59,204 nt of DNA from Rhodospirillaceae bacterium (GCA_947476925.1 CANJSF010000020.1:1-59204), one strand, 5' to 3'; shown: positions 18,982 through 28,771, counted from the stretch's first letter. Notes: generated from the sequence alone by a model not told the origin. Numbers and translations are program-made.

Positions 18982-19081
18982 GGCGAACTCCCTTGTGAAT
19001 GTGGAGCGGATTATCGCCTCATTCGAACAAAGGAACAATTCGCATTAAAGTGAATATATTGTTTCTTTCTTTGAAACAAAT

Positions 19082-21154
19082 CTACCGGCCCTCACGCCAC
19101 CATGCCGCCATGGCACCGCCGACGGAGAGGAGCAAGACGAGCAAGATCGGCAGCAGCGCGGTCTCACGTACACCTGTCACAACGTACTGATCGTTGGCCT
19201 TCAAGCCCAACCAGGTCGAGCCGTGCGATGTGCGGCCAGGCGCGGTGCGTCGGACAGCCGGTGTCCCCGTCGATCCGGCCCAATACACACCACCGCCTGT
19301 GGCCTGGGCGATGGGCTCCAGCCGCTCGGCTGTGGTGATGACATCAAAATTTTCAAGCGGGCGCGTGGCACCCACAGCGGCCACCGTGCTCGAGAGGCCG
19401 TCGGTGAGGCGATACAAGCCTGGTTCACCCACCGGAATTGCGGCGCGCGCCCGACCCTGGCCGGTCTCGCGCGGGATTACAGTGCTTTGTGCGCCATCGG
19501 GCCCTTCGATCGTGACGCTGCGCTCGGCGGCGTTCAGGCTGCGGCGACTCACCACCAAATCGTCGCCAAGCACTTCTGCTGCCAAGGACTCTTCTTCCAG
19601 CTGTGGTTCTTTCATGAGCCAGTGCGCGACGCGGCGCAAAAATTCTGACTGCGGTCCGCCGCCGTCCACGCCCTTGCCCCACAGCCACATCGTATCGCTG
19701 AGAAGCAAAGCGACGCGGCCCTTTTCCACGCGGTCCAGGAGCAGGAGCGGTTGGCCGTTGACGCCGTCGAGAATCTTTTGGCCCGACGTGGTCGCAACTT
19801 GCACGTTTCGCAGCCAGCGGCCCCAGGTCGGCTGACCATCTGCCCCCACCGCGCCGGTTAAGTCCGCCGTGACGGGGTGGCGCTTGCCGATGTCAGACAG
19901 CGTTGGCTTGAATGCGTCAGCTGACACTTGCCCCGTGGGGGCGGCAGGCAAAATACTTTGCAAGGGGCTGTCGAAAAGGCTGAAGCTGTCGGCATACTCC
20001 GGCCCCACAGCGAGCATCATCGCGCCGCCATCGCGCACATATTTGGCGACGTTAGTCATAAATTGGTAGGGCACGAGGCCTTTGCGGCTATACCGATCAA
20101 AAATAATCAAATCGAAGCCGTAAAGTTGCTCCTCGAACAACTCGCGTATGGGAAACGCGATCAGCGCCAGTTCGCTCAAGGGTGTGCCGTCGTCTTTGGT
20201 CAGCGGACGCAAAATGGTGAAGTGAACCAAGTCGACGTTGGGATCGGATTTCAGCAAGTTGCGCCAAGCGCGCTCGCCCACGTGGGGCTCGCCTGAAATC
20301 AACAACACCCGTAACCGATCGCGGATACCGTTGATGGACACCAACGCGCGATTATTCAGGCGCGATAATTCACCGGGCGCGCTTTCCACCTCAATCTCAA
20401 CAATGTTGGCGCCGGGCGTGTCGATGGCGACAGCCAGATCGGCAGTCTCGCCGCTGTTAAAATTAAGCTCCTTGATCTGTTTGCCATTGAGGCGAACAGT
20501 GATCGGCATGGTGGTCGACGATGCATCCGGCTTGCCGGCATCTTCAGCTGAAAACCTAATCATGGCTTGGCCGCCAACGACCGCAAAATCGGGTGCACGT
20601 TCAATGCGCACGCGGCGGTCATGTTCGTTTTGATCGCCCGTCAGAACCACATGGAGTGGGCTTTGCTTGGCCGCAAATGACTCGGTGGCTGGCGCATCAT
20701 GCACCAAGCCATCAGTGATCATAATTGTTCCAGCCAGGCGGCTGGGCGGGATGTCGGCCAAAGCCCCCGCAAGGGGCCCGAACAAACGCGTGCCGTCGCT
20801 GCGCGCATCTTTGCCAATCCGCAATGTCCGCACTTCCAGATTGGGCTGTGCGCCAAGCTGTGTGCTGAGCTCGCTGAGAGTTTTGTCGGTGCGTGTAGTG
20901 CGCTCGGCCAACCCTTGGCTGCTACTTTCGTCGACAACAACAACCGCGATATCACTCAGCGGTGCACGCTCCTCACTGACCAGGCGCGGATCAGCAATGG
21001 CGATGATCAAAACCAGTATTGGAATTGCTCGCCATGCCGTGCCCCGCGCGCCGCGCCAGAGTCCGTAGGCCAGCAAAATCAACGCCGCCACTGATGCGGC
21101 GAGCAACACCCACGAGGGAACGGTCGGCGAAAAGGCGAAACTCATGCCGGTCAT
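19082..21154 (-). CDS. Membrane-anchored glutamine-amidotransferase-like protein of the MoxR/DUF58 cluster
   Basis: 690 residues. Two N-terminal helices (about 15-32 and 39-55) are followed by a large domain beginning DIAVVVVDESSSQGLAERT, a degenerate von Willebrand A-like start. A middle segment (LRVLLISGEPHVGERAWRNLL; LIIFDRYSRKGLVPYQFM; GGAMMLAVGPEY) resembles class I glutamine-amidotransferase-like folds without an obvious catalytic Cys. A C-terminal helix (ALLPILLVLLLSVGGAMAAWW) anchors it again. The start overlaps the upstream DUF4159 gene by ATGA. It is the last gene of a conserved alphaproteobacterial four-gene cluster; molecular role unknown. Confidence 0.75.
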   Translation of the reverse strand: MTGMSFAFSPTVPSWVLLAASVAALILLAYGLWRGARGTAWRAIPILVLIIAIADPRLVSEERAPLSDIAVVVVDESSSQGLAERTTRTDKTLSELSTQLGAQPNLEVRTLRIGKDARSDGTRLFGPLAGALADIPPSRLAGTIMITDGLVHDAPATESFAAKQSPLHVVLTGDQNEHDRRVRIERAPDFAVVGGQAMIRFSAEDAGKPDASSTTMPITVRLNGKQIKELNFNSGETADLAVAIDTPGANIVEIEVESAPGELSRLNNRALVSINGIRDRLRVLLISGEPHVGERAWRNLLKSDPNVDLVHFTILRPLTKDDGTPLSELALIAFPIRELFEEQLYGFDLIIFDRYSRKGLVPYQFMTNVAKYVRDGGAMMLAVGPEYADSFSLFDSPLQSILPAAPTGQVSADAFKPTLSDIGKRHPVTADLTGAVGADGQPTWGRWLRNVQVATTSGQKILDGVNGQPLLLLDRVEKGRVALLLSDTMWLWGKGVDGGGPQSEFLRRVAHWLMKEPQLEEESLAAEVLGDDLVVSRRSLNAAERSVTIEGPDGAQSTVIPRETGQGRARAAIPVGEPGLYRLTDGLSSTVAAVGATRPLENFDVITTAERLEPIAQATGGGVYWAGSTGTPAVRRTAPGRTSHGSTWLGLKANDQYVVTGVRETALLPILLVLLLSVGGAMAAWWREGR

Positions 21155-23955
21155 TGAGTCAGCCGCTGCATGATGGCGGGCAGGTGCACCTGGTCGGCTT
21201 TATAGTTCCCGGTTAGCGCATACATCACCATGTTGACGCCGGCGCGGTAGGCCATCTCGCGCTGCTGCTCACCTCCGGGAATGACGGGGTAGAGCGGTGC
21301 GCCGGCGCCATCGCGGGCCCAGGCTGCGGCCCAATCGTGCCCACTGATGATGACGGACGACACGCCGTCGTTGGCTGTGGATCCGCGTTCCACATACACG
21401 GTGCCATTGGCATAGCGGCCCGGCAGACCGGCCAGCAGATAAAAGCTACGCGTGAGAACATGATCGTCTTTGAGCGGGGCCAAAGGCGGCATATCGATAC
21501 GGGCCAAAATCTCGCGCAATTTGCCGCTGGCGCTGGCACCGCTGCCCGCACCTATTGCGCCAACGTTATCGGGCGCGTCGAACACAACAACACCGCCGTG
21601 GCGAAAGTATTCGTTGATTGCGCCCACAGCCGCACTCGATGGCACGGCTTGGTCAGGGCTCACGCGCCAATAAATAATCGGGTAGGGCATCAACGCATCG
21701 GCGTTGATCGTGCTAGCGCCGATCTCAACGGCCGCCGGCGCAGCCATCTCGGCAGATGTCCGTGCCGCCAAAACGCGCGTGAGTGCGGCAAGCCCGCTTT
21801 CTGAAACACGGTCGAGTTCGCTTGAGCCGGTGGTCACGTAGGCCAGACGCGTTTTCAAGACCGCGTCGATAAAGGCCGGGTCTAAAGTTTTGTTTGGTGC
21901 GCGCACTGCCGCCGGTGCTTGTGCCAAAACGCCGGTCGCCAAACTTCCTACCACTACCAATGCAATAAGCGGCGCAACGGTGCGCGTGAGTGAGAGGCGC
22001 GGCAGCGCGGGTGCTAATCCGCGTAAAATGAAACTCAGCATCAAGTCGGCGATCAGCAAGATCAACGCGGTGAGCAGCAACCATGGCTTTAAGTCGCGCT
22101 CGCCTTTCACAGTATCAAGCGAAATGGTGCGCACGCTTTGTGGCCAGCTTTCAATTGCTTTGGCTTGCCACACCGCCGGCCCCAGGTTGAGCGCAAATTT
22201 CGCACGCGGCGTGCCATATAGGCCCGCTGGCACATCAACGCCCGCGATGGTCGTCGCAATTTTTTCCGACGCGATGGATTGGCTCGTGGGGCCTGGCGGC
22301 AGCCCACGGCCAAAGCCATCAAGGAGTGTGAGTGGCGGCAACAGCGGTGGGGTTTGCAAATCGTCATTGGTCACCCCTTGGCTGAGGTTCAGCATGGTTT
22401 GCAACATGCTGACAAACAAACCGGATAACGGCAGGTTCGACCACTCTGGTGTCGAGGTGACATGGAACAACACGACCCAACCCGAACCACGTCGTTCAGC
22501 CGTGATCAGCGGCGTGCCGTCATTCAGCCGCGCCCAGGTTTTGTCGGGCAACTCCGGGCTGGGCTCGGCCAGAATTTGCGTGCTGATTTTGACGTCGTCC
22601 GGAATAATCAGGCCAGCGAAGGGTGATTTGTCAGGGAAGGGCCCCAAACCGGCTGGCTCACCCCACGATAACGCGCCGCCTAAGTTGCGTCCGGCCATGC
22701 GCACCTTCACTGGCAATAGCGCATCGCCTGCAGGGTCAAGGCGTGGTCCGGCAAAGCGCACGAGCATCCCGCCGTTTTCAACCCACGTCGAGGCACTGGT
22801 TGCTTCATCATCTGTCAGACGTTGGCCGCCCGATACAATCAACATTGACAGCGGGCGTGCTAATAAATTGCGTACCGTCCCAACGCGCACTTCGGCTGAT
22901 TGCCCCAGGGCTTGCGTTACGTAGTAGCCATCTTCAAGCAGCGGTGCGGTTGTGCCTTCAACGGCGGCGCTGAATATGCCCACGGGACGTTGTTGCCAGC
23001 GATCATCGGCCAGCGCGGTCGAAGCAGCACTCGCAAAACCCGCACCATCGAAGCGAGCAATACGGTTCGCCAGCTCGTTTGGCAGCACAACGCTGGCCAA
23101 AGTAGAATCTTGGCCGGTCTCGAACGTTGCTTTGGTTTCAGCCAGCACCGCGCCTGTCGCATCGCTGGCTTGAATCGTCATGGCTTGCGGCGGCCGTGCG
23201 GCGGGTACGGCGACGCGGCGGACCTGAACTTCGATTTTGCTTGTGCCGCCATCGCTGGCGGTTCTTTGCGGTTGGGCCAGGATCACAGGACTATCGGCTC
23301 GTGATGCCGTGATCACGGACGTCGCACCTAAAGACTGCAACGCTGAAATAAATTCAGGTGTTTTTGCATCGTCGATGCCGTCGCTGACCCAAAACACGTC
23401 ACTCCGATCAATGGTGAGCTTTTCCAGTTGCCCCAACGTGGCGTTGAGGTTCTTGCCCCACGGGCGTGGTTCGATGCGGCCAAGCCGACCCAAAGCTTCT
23501 CGGGCATCGGTCATCACGGCCGGGGGTTGTTCTGCGCCTGCGGATTGCTCGGCTGTGGTGATCAGCAACACCTGACGTCGGCGCACATCAGCACTTTCTA
23601 TAATATCGCGGGCGGCGGCTAAGCGTTCGGGCCAGCGTTGTGCCGCTGCCCACGTGTCATCGATCACCACCACAATCGGCCCGCTGTCATTTAGGCGTTG
23701 CGCATTCAAAACCGGTTCGGCCAAACCCGCGATCACAAGGCCTGCGATCAAAATGCGGAGCGCCACCAACCACCAGGGCGTGCGCGCCGGCGTGCGTTCC
23801 GTCGGCTTTAGACCGAACATCAGAAACACAGCGGGAAACACGACGCGCGTGACGGCTGGCGGAGTCATGCGCAACAACAGCCAGATCGCGGGCAACGCAA
23901 TGGCGGCCGTGAGCATCCAGGGAGAGGCGAAGGACATAAATCCGAAGTCGACCAT
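21151..23955 (-). CDS. BatA-N domain / DUF4159 membrane protein
   Basis: 934 residues. The N-terminal FASPWMLTAAIALPAIWLLLR and ARTPWWLVALRILIAGLVI segments match the BatA (aerotolerance) N-terminal domain. A VWA-like region starts at GPIVVVIDDTWAAAQRWPERL, two more helices lie near 630-645 and 660-680, and the C-terminal ~220 residues form DUF4159 (PIIYWRVSPDQ; FRHGGVVVFDAPDN; LTRSFYLLAGLPGRY). An ATG six codons in (23937) is a possible alternative start. It follows the DUF58 gene by 9 bp and overlaps the next by 4. Related Bat systems act in envelope stress and MoxR-dependent protein maturation; a specific function is not known here. Confidence 0.8.
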   Translation of the reverse strand: MVDFGFMSFASPWMLTAAIALPAIWLLLRMTPPAVTRVVFPAVFLMFGLKPTERTPARTPWWLVALRILIAGLVIAGLAEPVLNAQRLNDSGPIVVVIDDTWAAAQRWPERLAAARDIIESADVRRRQVLLITTAEQSAGAEQPPAVMTDAREALGRLGRIEPRPWGKNLNATLGQLEKLTIDRSDVFWVSDGIDDAKTPEFISALQSLGATSVITASRADSPVILAQPQRTASDGGTSKIEVQVRRVAVPAARPPQAMTIQASDATGAVLAETKATFETGQDSTLASVVLPNELANRIARFDGAGFASAASTALADDRWQQRPVGIFSAAVEGTTAPLLEDGYYVTQALGQSAEVRVGTVRNLLARPLSMLIVSGGQRLTDDEATSASTWVENGGMLVRFAGPRLDPAGDALLPVKVRMAGRNLGGALSWGEPAGLGPFPDKSPFAGLIIPDDVKISTQILAEPSPELPDKTWARLNDGTPLITAERRGSGWVVLFHVTSTPEWSNLPLSGLFVSMLQTMLNLSQGVTNDDLQTPPLLPPLTLLDGFGRGLPPGPTSQSIASEKIATTIAGVDVPAGLYGTPRAKFALNLGPAVWQAKAIESWPQSVRTISLDTVKGERDLKPWLLLTALILLIADLMLSFILRGLAPALPRLSLTRTVAPLIALVVVGSLATGVLAQAPAAVRAPNKTLDPAFIDAVLKTRLAYVTTGSSELDRVSESGLAALTRVLAARTSAEMAAPAAVEIGASTINADALMPYPIIYWRVSPDQAVPSSAAVGAINEYFRHGGVVVFDAPDNVGAIGAGSGASASGKLREILARIDMPPLAPLKDDHVLTRSFYLLAGLPGRYANGTVYVERGSTANDGVSSVIISGHDWAAAWARDGAGAPLYPVIPGGEQQREMAYRAGVNMVMYALTGNYKADQVHLPAIMQRLTQ

Positions 23956-23964
23956 GGGCTTGTC

Positions 23965-24876
23965 TTACCGCTCTCGCTCGCCAATGGCGCGGTGAAGGGC
24001 CACCAAGGTCAGGTGTGGCGGCGTGTCGGTGCGGTGGGTGGCAAACGACCAACCGTGAGATGCGGCAAGCGCGCGCAAGGCGTCGCGATGGGCCCGGAGT
24101 TTGTCGACGTAGGCGATGCGCGCGTCTTCAACGCGATCAATTACAAACTCGCCGTCGTTCTCCAGCCCTTCGAATCGCACGCGGCCCGAAAACGGCAAAG
24201 TTTCCTCGGCCGTGTCGAGCACCTGCACAAGGTGGACCGATTGCGAGCGATCGGAAAACACGGACAGCGATTGACTGATCAATTCGATCGGTTGCAAAAA
24301 ATCACCGATCAGCACCGTGGTGCCGTGGCGCGCCATGGCCCCAGAGAAAGCCAGAGTGTTGTTGGTGTTGGGTTGTCCCAAGTCGATTGCCAGTTGCTCG
24401 GCCATATGGGACAGAGCAAGGCGGCCTGATGATGCGCCTTGAAGTACGGATCCATCAGCGCCTAATCGTATTATTTTTTCGCCGCCTTCGATCAGCAAAA
24501 TTCCCAATGCCAACAGCAGCGTTGCGGCCCTGTCCGCTTTGGTGGGTAAATCTTTACGCGAACGAAAATGCATCGAAGCCGACAAGTCGCACCACAATGA
24601 TATCGTTTGCGCCGAAATCCACTCGCGCTCGCGCACATAAACGCCATCGGACTTTGCTGATTGCCGCCAATCAATCGCATGCGGCGTGTCGTCGGATGAA
24701 TAGGGCCGAAACTGCCAAAAGCTTTCACCTAAACCTGGCCTGCGTCGCCCGTGCGATCCTAAGCTCACGGTTGCGGCAATCTGCCGGGCAGCCACCAGCA
24801 ACCCTGGCAGGCGTGCAGCCGCAGACTCGGCGCGGTGCTCCAGGTCGTTTCGCCGGGTGGCGGTGGCGGTTGTCAT
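23965..24876 (-). CDS. DUF58 domain protein (MoxR partner)
   Basis: 303 residues from the ATG at 24876 (MTTATATRRNDLEHRAE). The signature RRPGLGESFWQFRPYSSDD then PHAIDWRQSAKSDGVYVRER, near residues 48-85, is typical of DUF58, followed by a VWA-like part (ISLWCDLSASMHF; TVLIGDFLQPIE) with a DLSAS metal-site-like motif. DUF58/VWA proteins work with MoxR ATPases in assembling or activating target complexes. The upstream open reading frame continues into the MoxR gene region but has no family similarity. Gap to moxR is 19 bp. Confidence 0.88.
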   Translation of the reverse strand: MTTATATRRNDLEHRAESAAARLPGLLVAARQIAATVSLGSHGRRRPGLGESFWQFRPYSSDDTPHAIDWRQSAKSDGVYVREREWISAQTISLWCDLSASMHFRSRKDLPTKADRAATLLLALGILLIEGGEKIIRLGADGSVLQGASSGRLALSHMAEQLAIDLGQPNTNNTLAFSGAMARHGTTVLIGDFLQPIELISQSLSVFSDRSQSVHLVQVLDTAEETLPFSGRVRFEGLENDGEFVIDRVEDARIAYVDKLRAHRDALRALAASHGWSFATHRTDTPPHLTLVALHRAIGERER

Positions 24877-24895
24877 CGCAACGAACCAACTTGCA

Positions 24896-25930
24896 TCAAA
24901 TGTCGTTGGCGTAAGCGCACAGCTTGCCGATGATGTCGTGTAGCGAAAGGCCATCGGCGCGGGCCGAGAAGGTCAGCGCCATGCGGTGTTGCAGTACGGG
25001 TTTGGCCAACGTCAGGACGTCATCCACCGATGGTGCCAACCGACCTTGCAAAAGCGCACGCGCGCGACTGGCGAGCATCAAGGCTTGGCTGGCGCGCGGG
25101 CCGGGGCCCCACAACACGTTCTTCTTCACGTCGGCAATCGGGCTGGTGTCTGGTCGACCGGCACGCACCAAACGCAAAATCGCGTTGATCACGCTTTCAC
25201 CCACCGGAACTTGGCGCACGAGTTTTTGTGCGGCCATCAAATCTGCTGCCGTCATCACTCGGCGCGGTTCAAAGGTCTCAGCGCCCGTGGTGCGCAATAC
25301 GATGTCGCGTTCGGCGCGCTCATCGGGGTAGCCGATGTCGATTTGCATCAAAAACCGATCAAGCTGCGCTTCAGGTAATGGATAGGTGCCCTCTTGCTCG
25401 ATGGGGTTTTGCGTGGCCAAAACATGAAACGGCTGCGGTAGAACGTGATATTGCCCCGCCACCGATACGCGATGCTCCTGCATGGCTTGCAACAAGGCCG
25501 ACTGCGTGCGCGGGCTGGCCCGGTTGATTTCATCAGCCATCAGCAGTTGGCAAAACACGGGCCCTTGCAAAAATCGAAACGAACGACGGCCATCGCCGGC
25601 CTGATCGAGCACTTCCGATCCTAAAATGTCGGCGGGCATTAAATCGGGTGTGAATTGGACGCGTTTATCGTCCAACCCCAAAACAGTACCCAGCGTTTGC
25701 ACCAGGCGGGTTTTGGCCAGCCCCGGCACGCCGATCAATAGACCGTGCCCACCGGCCAGCACTGTAATCAAACATTCCTCAACCACCTGGCGTTGGCCGT
25801 AAATCACATCTTCAACGGCAGAGGCGGCGCTGGCCGCCATGGCGGCAACCCGCTCGACGTCGGCCACAGCCATGGATGAGTTTGAGGGAGGGCTCGCCTG
25901 GGGCGCGTCTTGTGTTATCGTTGTCGTCAC
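24896..25930 (-). CDS. MoxR-family AAA+ ATPase
   Basis: 344 residues if it starts at the GTG at 25930, which has CGGAG 10 nt upstream; an internal ATG (25873) is the alternative. Walker A GVPGLAKT, Walker B LLMADEINRASPRTQSALLQAMQE, sensor 1 FHVLATQNPIEQEGTYPLPEAQLDRF and the arginine-rich sensor 2 region are all present. MoxR ATPases act as chaperone-like machines with VWA/DUF58 partners. First gene of the minus-strand cluster moxR-DUF58-BatA/DUF4159-GATase-like; a 63-bp divergent promoter region separates it from the DUF1285 gene. Confidence 0.92.
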   Translation of the reverse strand: MTTTITQDAPQASPPSNSSMAVADVERVAAMAASAASAVEDVIYGQRQVVEECLITVLAGGHGLLIGVPGLAKTRLVQTLGTVLGLDDKRVQFTPDLMPADILGSEVLDQAGDGRRSFRFLQGPVFCQLLMADEINRASPRTQSALLQAMQEHRVSVAGQYHVLPQPFHVLATQNPIEQEGTYPLPEAQLDRFLMQIDIGYPDERAERDIVLRTTGAETFEPRRVMTAADLMAAQKLVRQVPVGESVINAILRLVRAGRPDTSPIADVKKNVLWGPGPRASQALMLASRARALLQGRLAPSVDDVLTLAKPVLQHRMALTFSARADGLSLHDIIGKLCAYANDI

Positions 25931-25993
25931 GCTTGTGATGCTCCGAATTAACCTTGGTTGGCCACCTCGCCGGGTGGTGTCCTTGGCCGCAGT

Positions 25994-26554
25994 ATGGGAC
26001 CTGAAACCCCTGTGAATGAAGCACAATTTCCAGATTCGCACATGACATCTCCGCCAGCCGGTGGGGCGGAACGGCTGCCGCCGCTGTGCGGCGATTTAAA
26101 CATGCGGATCGACCGGCACGGCACCTGGTATTATCAGGGCTCGCCGATCGGCCGCATGGCCTTGGTCAAGCTGTTCTCAACGGTTCTGCGCCGCGACGAT
26201 GCGGGCGACTATTGGCTGACGACGCCGGTGGAAAATGGCCGCATTGTTGTTGAGGATGCTCCGTTTATGGCGATTGAAGCCCTGATCGAGGGCGTCGGGC
26301 GCGAGCGTATCGTGAAGTTGCGCACCAATGTTGATGACATGATCACGCTGGATGCCGACCATGCATTGCGTGTGGTTTATGACGCCCAAAGCCAAGAACC
26401 ACGACCGTATGTGCGGGTGCGCGCCAACCTTGAGGCGCGCGTCGCGCGCGCGGTGTATTATCACCTTGTCGAGCTAGGCGAGCCCGCCGATGACGATTCC
26501 AATGTATTTGGCCTGTGGAGTTGCGGGCAATTTTTTGTTTTGGGGCGCGTTTAG
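25994..26554 (+). CDS. DUF1285 family protein
   Basis: 186 residues from the ATG at 25994 (another ATG at 26042 would remove 16 residues). The sequence LNMRIDRHGTWYYQGSPIGR then MALVKLFSTVLRRDDAGDYW and LTTPVEN, and later VRVRANLEARVARAVYYHL and WSCGQFFVLGRV, match DUF1285, a small soluble family linked to the MoxR cluster in alphaproteobacteria. Function unknown. It is followed 2 bp later by the NUDIX gene, so translation is likely coupled. Confidence 0.82.
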   Translation: MGPETPVNEAQFPDSHMTSPPAGGAERLPPLCGDLNMRIDRHGTWYYQGSPIGRMALVKLFSTVLRRDDAGDYWLTTPVENGRIVVEDAPFMAIEALIEGVGRERIVKLRTNVDDMITLDADHALRVVYDAQSQEPRPYVRVRANLEARVARAVYYHLVELGEPADDDSNVFGLWSCGQFFVLGRV

Positions 26555-26556
26555 CC

Positions 26557-27213
26557 ATGCTCTCGAGCCAGAGGATCAAATCCATCCTCGAGCGCCCTCG
26601 GATTTCGCGCTCCCGTGGCGATGCCGCAACCGCGTTGGCGCTGTTAGGCCAGGATCAGGTCCCGAACGATGACAGCGTCGCGGGTGCGCGTGTCAAACTT
26701 GTACCTGCGGCTGTCTTGGTGCCCCTGATCGAGCGACCCGGCGGGATGACGGTTTTGCTGACCCAGCGCACCAGCGAACTCAAACACCACGCCGGGCAAA
26801 TCGCTTTTCCGGGCGGGCGGCGTGAACCCGATGACGCCGACATGATCGCCTGCGCGTTGCGAGAAGCCGAAGAAGAGGTCGGTGTGGCGCGCCATGCGGT
26901 TGATGTGCTGGGCCAGCTTGACCCTTACGTCACGATCACCGGATACGAAGTCACACCGGTCGTCGGCGTATTGTCTCCACTACAGTCGTTCAAACCCGAC
27001 CCGGTCGAAGTTGCCGATGTATTCGAGGTGCCGCTGTCTTTTTTGATGGATCCCGCCAATCACCGGCGTGAGCAACGCGAGTATAAAGGTCTGACCCGGG
27101 CCTACTACGCCATGGTATACCAGGAACATTATATCTGGGGCGCGACCGCCGGCATGATCTTGAACTTGTTCGACGTGCTATCGGCTCATGCGCCTCAACA
27201 CGCCGGGGCATAA
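26557..27213 (+). CDS. CoA pyrophosphatase (NUDIX, UPF0035/NudL type)
   Basis: 218 residues. The CoA-pyrophosphatase motif VLLTQRTSELKHHAGQIAFPGG precedes the Nudix box, in which REAEEEVGV supplies the catalytic glutamates; a conserved WGATAGM segment lies near the C-terminus. The family cleaves CoA or its derivatives to 3',5'-ADP and phosphopantetheine. The ATG at 26557 starts 2 bp after the DUF1285 stop, and its own stop overlaps the next start (TAATG). Confidence 0.92.
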   Translation: MLSSQRIKSILERPRISRSRGDAATALALLGQDQVPNDDSVAGARVKLVPAAVLVPLIERPGGMTVLLTQRTSELKHHAGQIAFPGGRREPDDADMIACALREAEEEVGVARHAVDVLGQLDPYVTITGYEVTPVVGVLSPLQSFKPDPVEVADVFEVPLSFLMDPANHRREQREYKGLTRAYYAMVYQEHYIWGATAGMILNLFDVLSAHAPQHAGA

Positions 27214-27494
27214 TGCTACGCATTTTCATTTCATATATTGTGCCGTTCCTCCTGCCGATGGCCGGTTACGCCGCGTGGATTTGGTATCGTGGCGTGCATG
27301 CCGAAAGACACGGCGGCGAGGCGCCTTCATTCGAACAAGGGCCCTGGCCGTTGATGTTGTTTCTGGGTGCGCTATTGACGCTCGGCATCCTTGCATTCGG
27401 GGCGCTCACGACCGGCGGTGAGCCCGGTGACATTTATGTTCCGCCGCACCCTGAGAATGGCAAAATGGTGCCCGGCCAAACGAAGCCGCGTTGA
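27213..27494 (+). CDS. DUF6111 family small membrane protein
   Basis: 93 residues with two hydrophobic segments (about 3-25 and 47-69) and a Pro-rich C-terminus (IYVPPHPENGKMVPGQTKP). It overlaps the NUDIX stop by one base (TAATG) and sits between CoA pyrophosphatase and cca, the usual location of DUF6111. Function unknown. Confidence 0.8.
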   Translation: MLRIFISYIVPFLLPMAGYAAWIWYRGVHAERHGGEAPSFEQGPWPLMLFLGALLTLGILAFGALTTGGEPGDIYVPPHPENGKMVPGQTKPR

Positions 27495-27516
27495 GACCCA
27501 TGGCAATGACATAACC

Positions 27517-28725
27517 ATGGTCCGCCCGTTCGCCTTTCTGGACGACCCGCACGTCCAACGCATCTTTGGTGTGCTCGGAGCACCGGATATCGATGTGCGC
27601 TGTGTCGGCGGTTGTGTGCGCGATGCCTTGGCTGAGCGCGAGGTTCATGACATCGACATTGGGACTCCTGAAGCCCCTGATGCCGTCATCAAACGCGTTG
27701 AAGCCGCAGGCCATAAAGCCATTCCCACAGGCCTTGCGCACGGGACGGTTACGGCCGTGGTTAATGGGGTCTCATTCGAAATCACAACGCTGCGGCGCGA
27801 CACGGCGTGCGATGGTCGCCATGCCGTGGTCGAGTTCACCCATGATTGGCGCGAAGATGCCGGCCGGCGCGATTTCACCTTCAATGCCATGTCCCTGCGG
27901 CCCGATGGCCAGTTGTTTGATTTCTTCGGCGGCTCGGACGACCTGAAGGCCGGGCGCGTGCGCTTTGTGGGCGTTCCCTCCGATCGCATCAAAGAAGATT
28001 ACTTGCGCATTCTTCGGCTGTTTCGGTTTCACGCCCATTTTGGGCAAGCCGAAATCGATGCTGATACTTTAACAGCCTGTGCCGAACTGAAAGGCGGCTT
28101 GATGGCGTTGTCAGCCGAGCGCGTGACGCACGAGCTTTCAAAGTTGATGGCGGCGACGAACCCCACACCCAGTCTGATCGCTATGCAAGCCTGCGGCGTG
28201 TTGACTGTCGTGTTGCCCGAAGCAACCCAACTGAATGCCCTCAGCGACCTCATCGCACTTGAAGATAAACTGCCTCTGCCGCGCGATTGGCGCAGGCGGT
28301 TGGTCGCGGTGCTGGCCAATATCGACGCGCGTGCTTTGGCTAAACGAATGCGCCTGTCCAATCATGATGCAGATTTTCTGCGCGCACTTCTGGCCGAGCA
28401 ACCTCATCTTGAAACGACCACGGCCTTACCTGCGCTCGACTTGGCCTTGTTTCGCCATGGTCGCGAGATTGTTTTGAATCGGTGCCTGATTGCTGCGGCC
28501 CGTGCGCCGTCGCCGGATTGGAGGCCCGTCATCACCCGTGCCGCCGCCTGGACCCCACACCCGATGCCACTGACGGGCGATGACTTGATTGCGCGCGGCC
28601 ATCAACCCGGCCCAGCACTGGGCACGGCGCTGCGAGCGGCCGAAGAATTGTGGGCGATCAGTGGGTTTTCAGCGGGGCGCGATGAACTGCGCGCCTGCGC
28701 GGAAAATGTAATTTCAAAGGGCTAA
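27517..28725 (+). CDS. cca: CCA tRNA nucleotidyltransferase
   Basis: 402 residues from the ATG at 27517; the open frame starts earlier but overlaps DUF6111. Class II nucleotidyltransferase: VRCVGGCVRDALAEREVHDIDIGT (residues 24-47) holds the G-G-x-V-R-D and D-x-D catalytic motifs, followed by the RRDFTFNAMSL and EDYLRILRLFRFHAHFG motifs that bind CTP/ATP and tRNA. It adds or repairs the 3' CCA end. Last gene of a plus-strand cluster starting at DUF1285; a pair of G-rich hairpins follows. Confidence 0.95.
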   Translation: MVRPFAFLDDPHVQRIFGVLGAPDIDVRCVGGCVRDALAEREVHDIDIGTPEAPDAVIKRVEAAGHKAIPTGLAHGTVTAVVNGVSFEITTLRRDTACDGRHAVVEFTHDWREDAGRRDFTFNAMSLRPDGQLFDFFGGSDDLKAGRVRFVGVPSDRIKEDYLRILRLFRFHAHFGQAEIDADTLTACAELKGGLMALSAERVTHELSKLMAATNPTPSLIAMQACGVLTVVLPEATQLNALSDLIALEDKLPLPRDWRRRLVAVLANIDARALAKRMRLSNHDADFLRALLAEQPHLETTTALPALDLALFRHGREIVLNRCLIAAARAPSPDWRPVITRAAAWTPHPMPLTGDDLIARGHQPGPALGTALRAAEELWAISGFSAGRDELRACAENVISKG

Positions 28726-28726
28726 A

Positions 28727-28766
28727 AACCAAAACGGCCCCGGAGGGGGGCCGGGGCCGTCTGGTT
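28727..28766 (+). terminator. Strong hairpin after cca, candidate terminator
   Basis: ACGGCCCCGG (28734-28743) pairs perfectly with CCGGGGCCGT (28751-28760) around a 7-base loop; an outer AACCA/TGGTT (28727-28731, 28762-28766) extends it across a small internal loop. It starts 1 bp past the cca stop. No T-run follows, so it could be Rho-assisted or a 3'-end stabiliser. Confidence 0.6.
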
Positions 28767-28771
28767 ATTCC

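Noticed and set aside
21890-22924. 344-codon plus-strand ORF
   Set aside because: Fully antisense to the DUF4159 gene, which has clear domains; a GC-rich third-position shadow.
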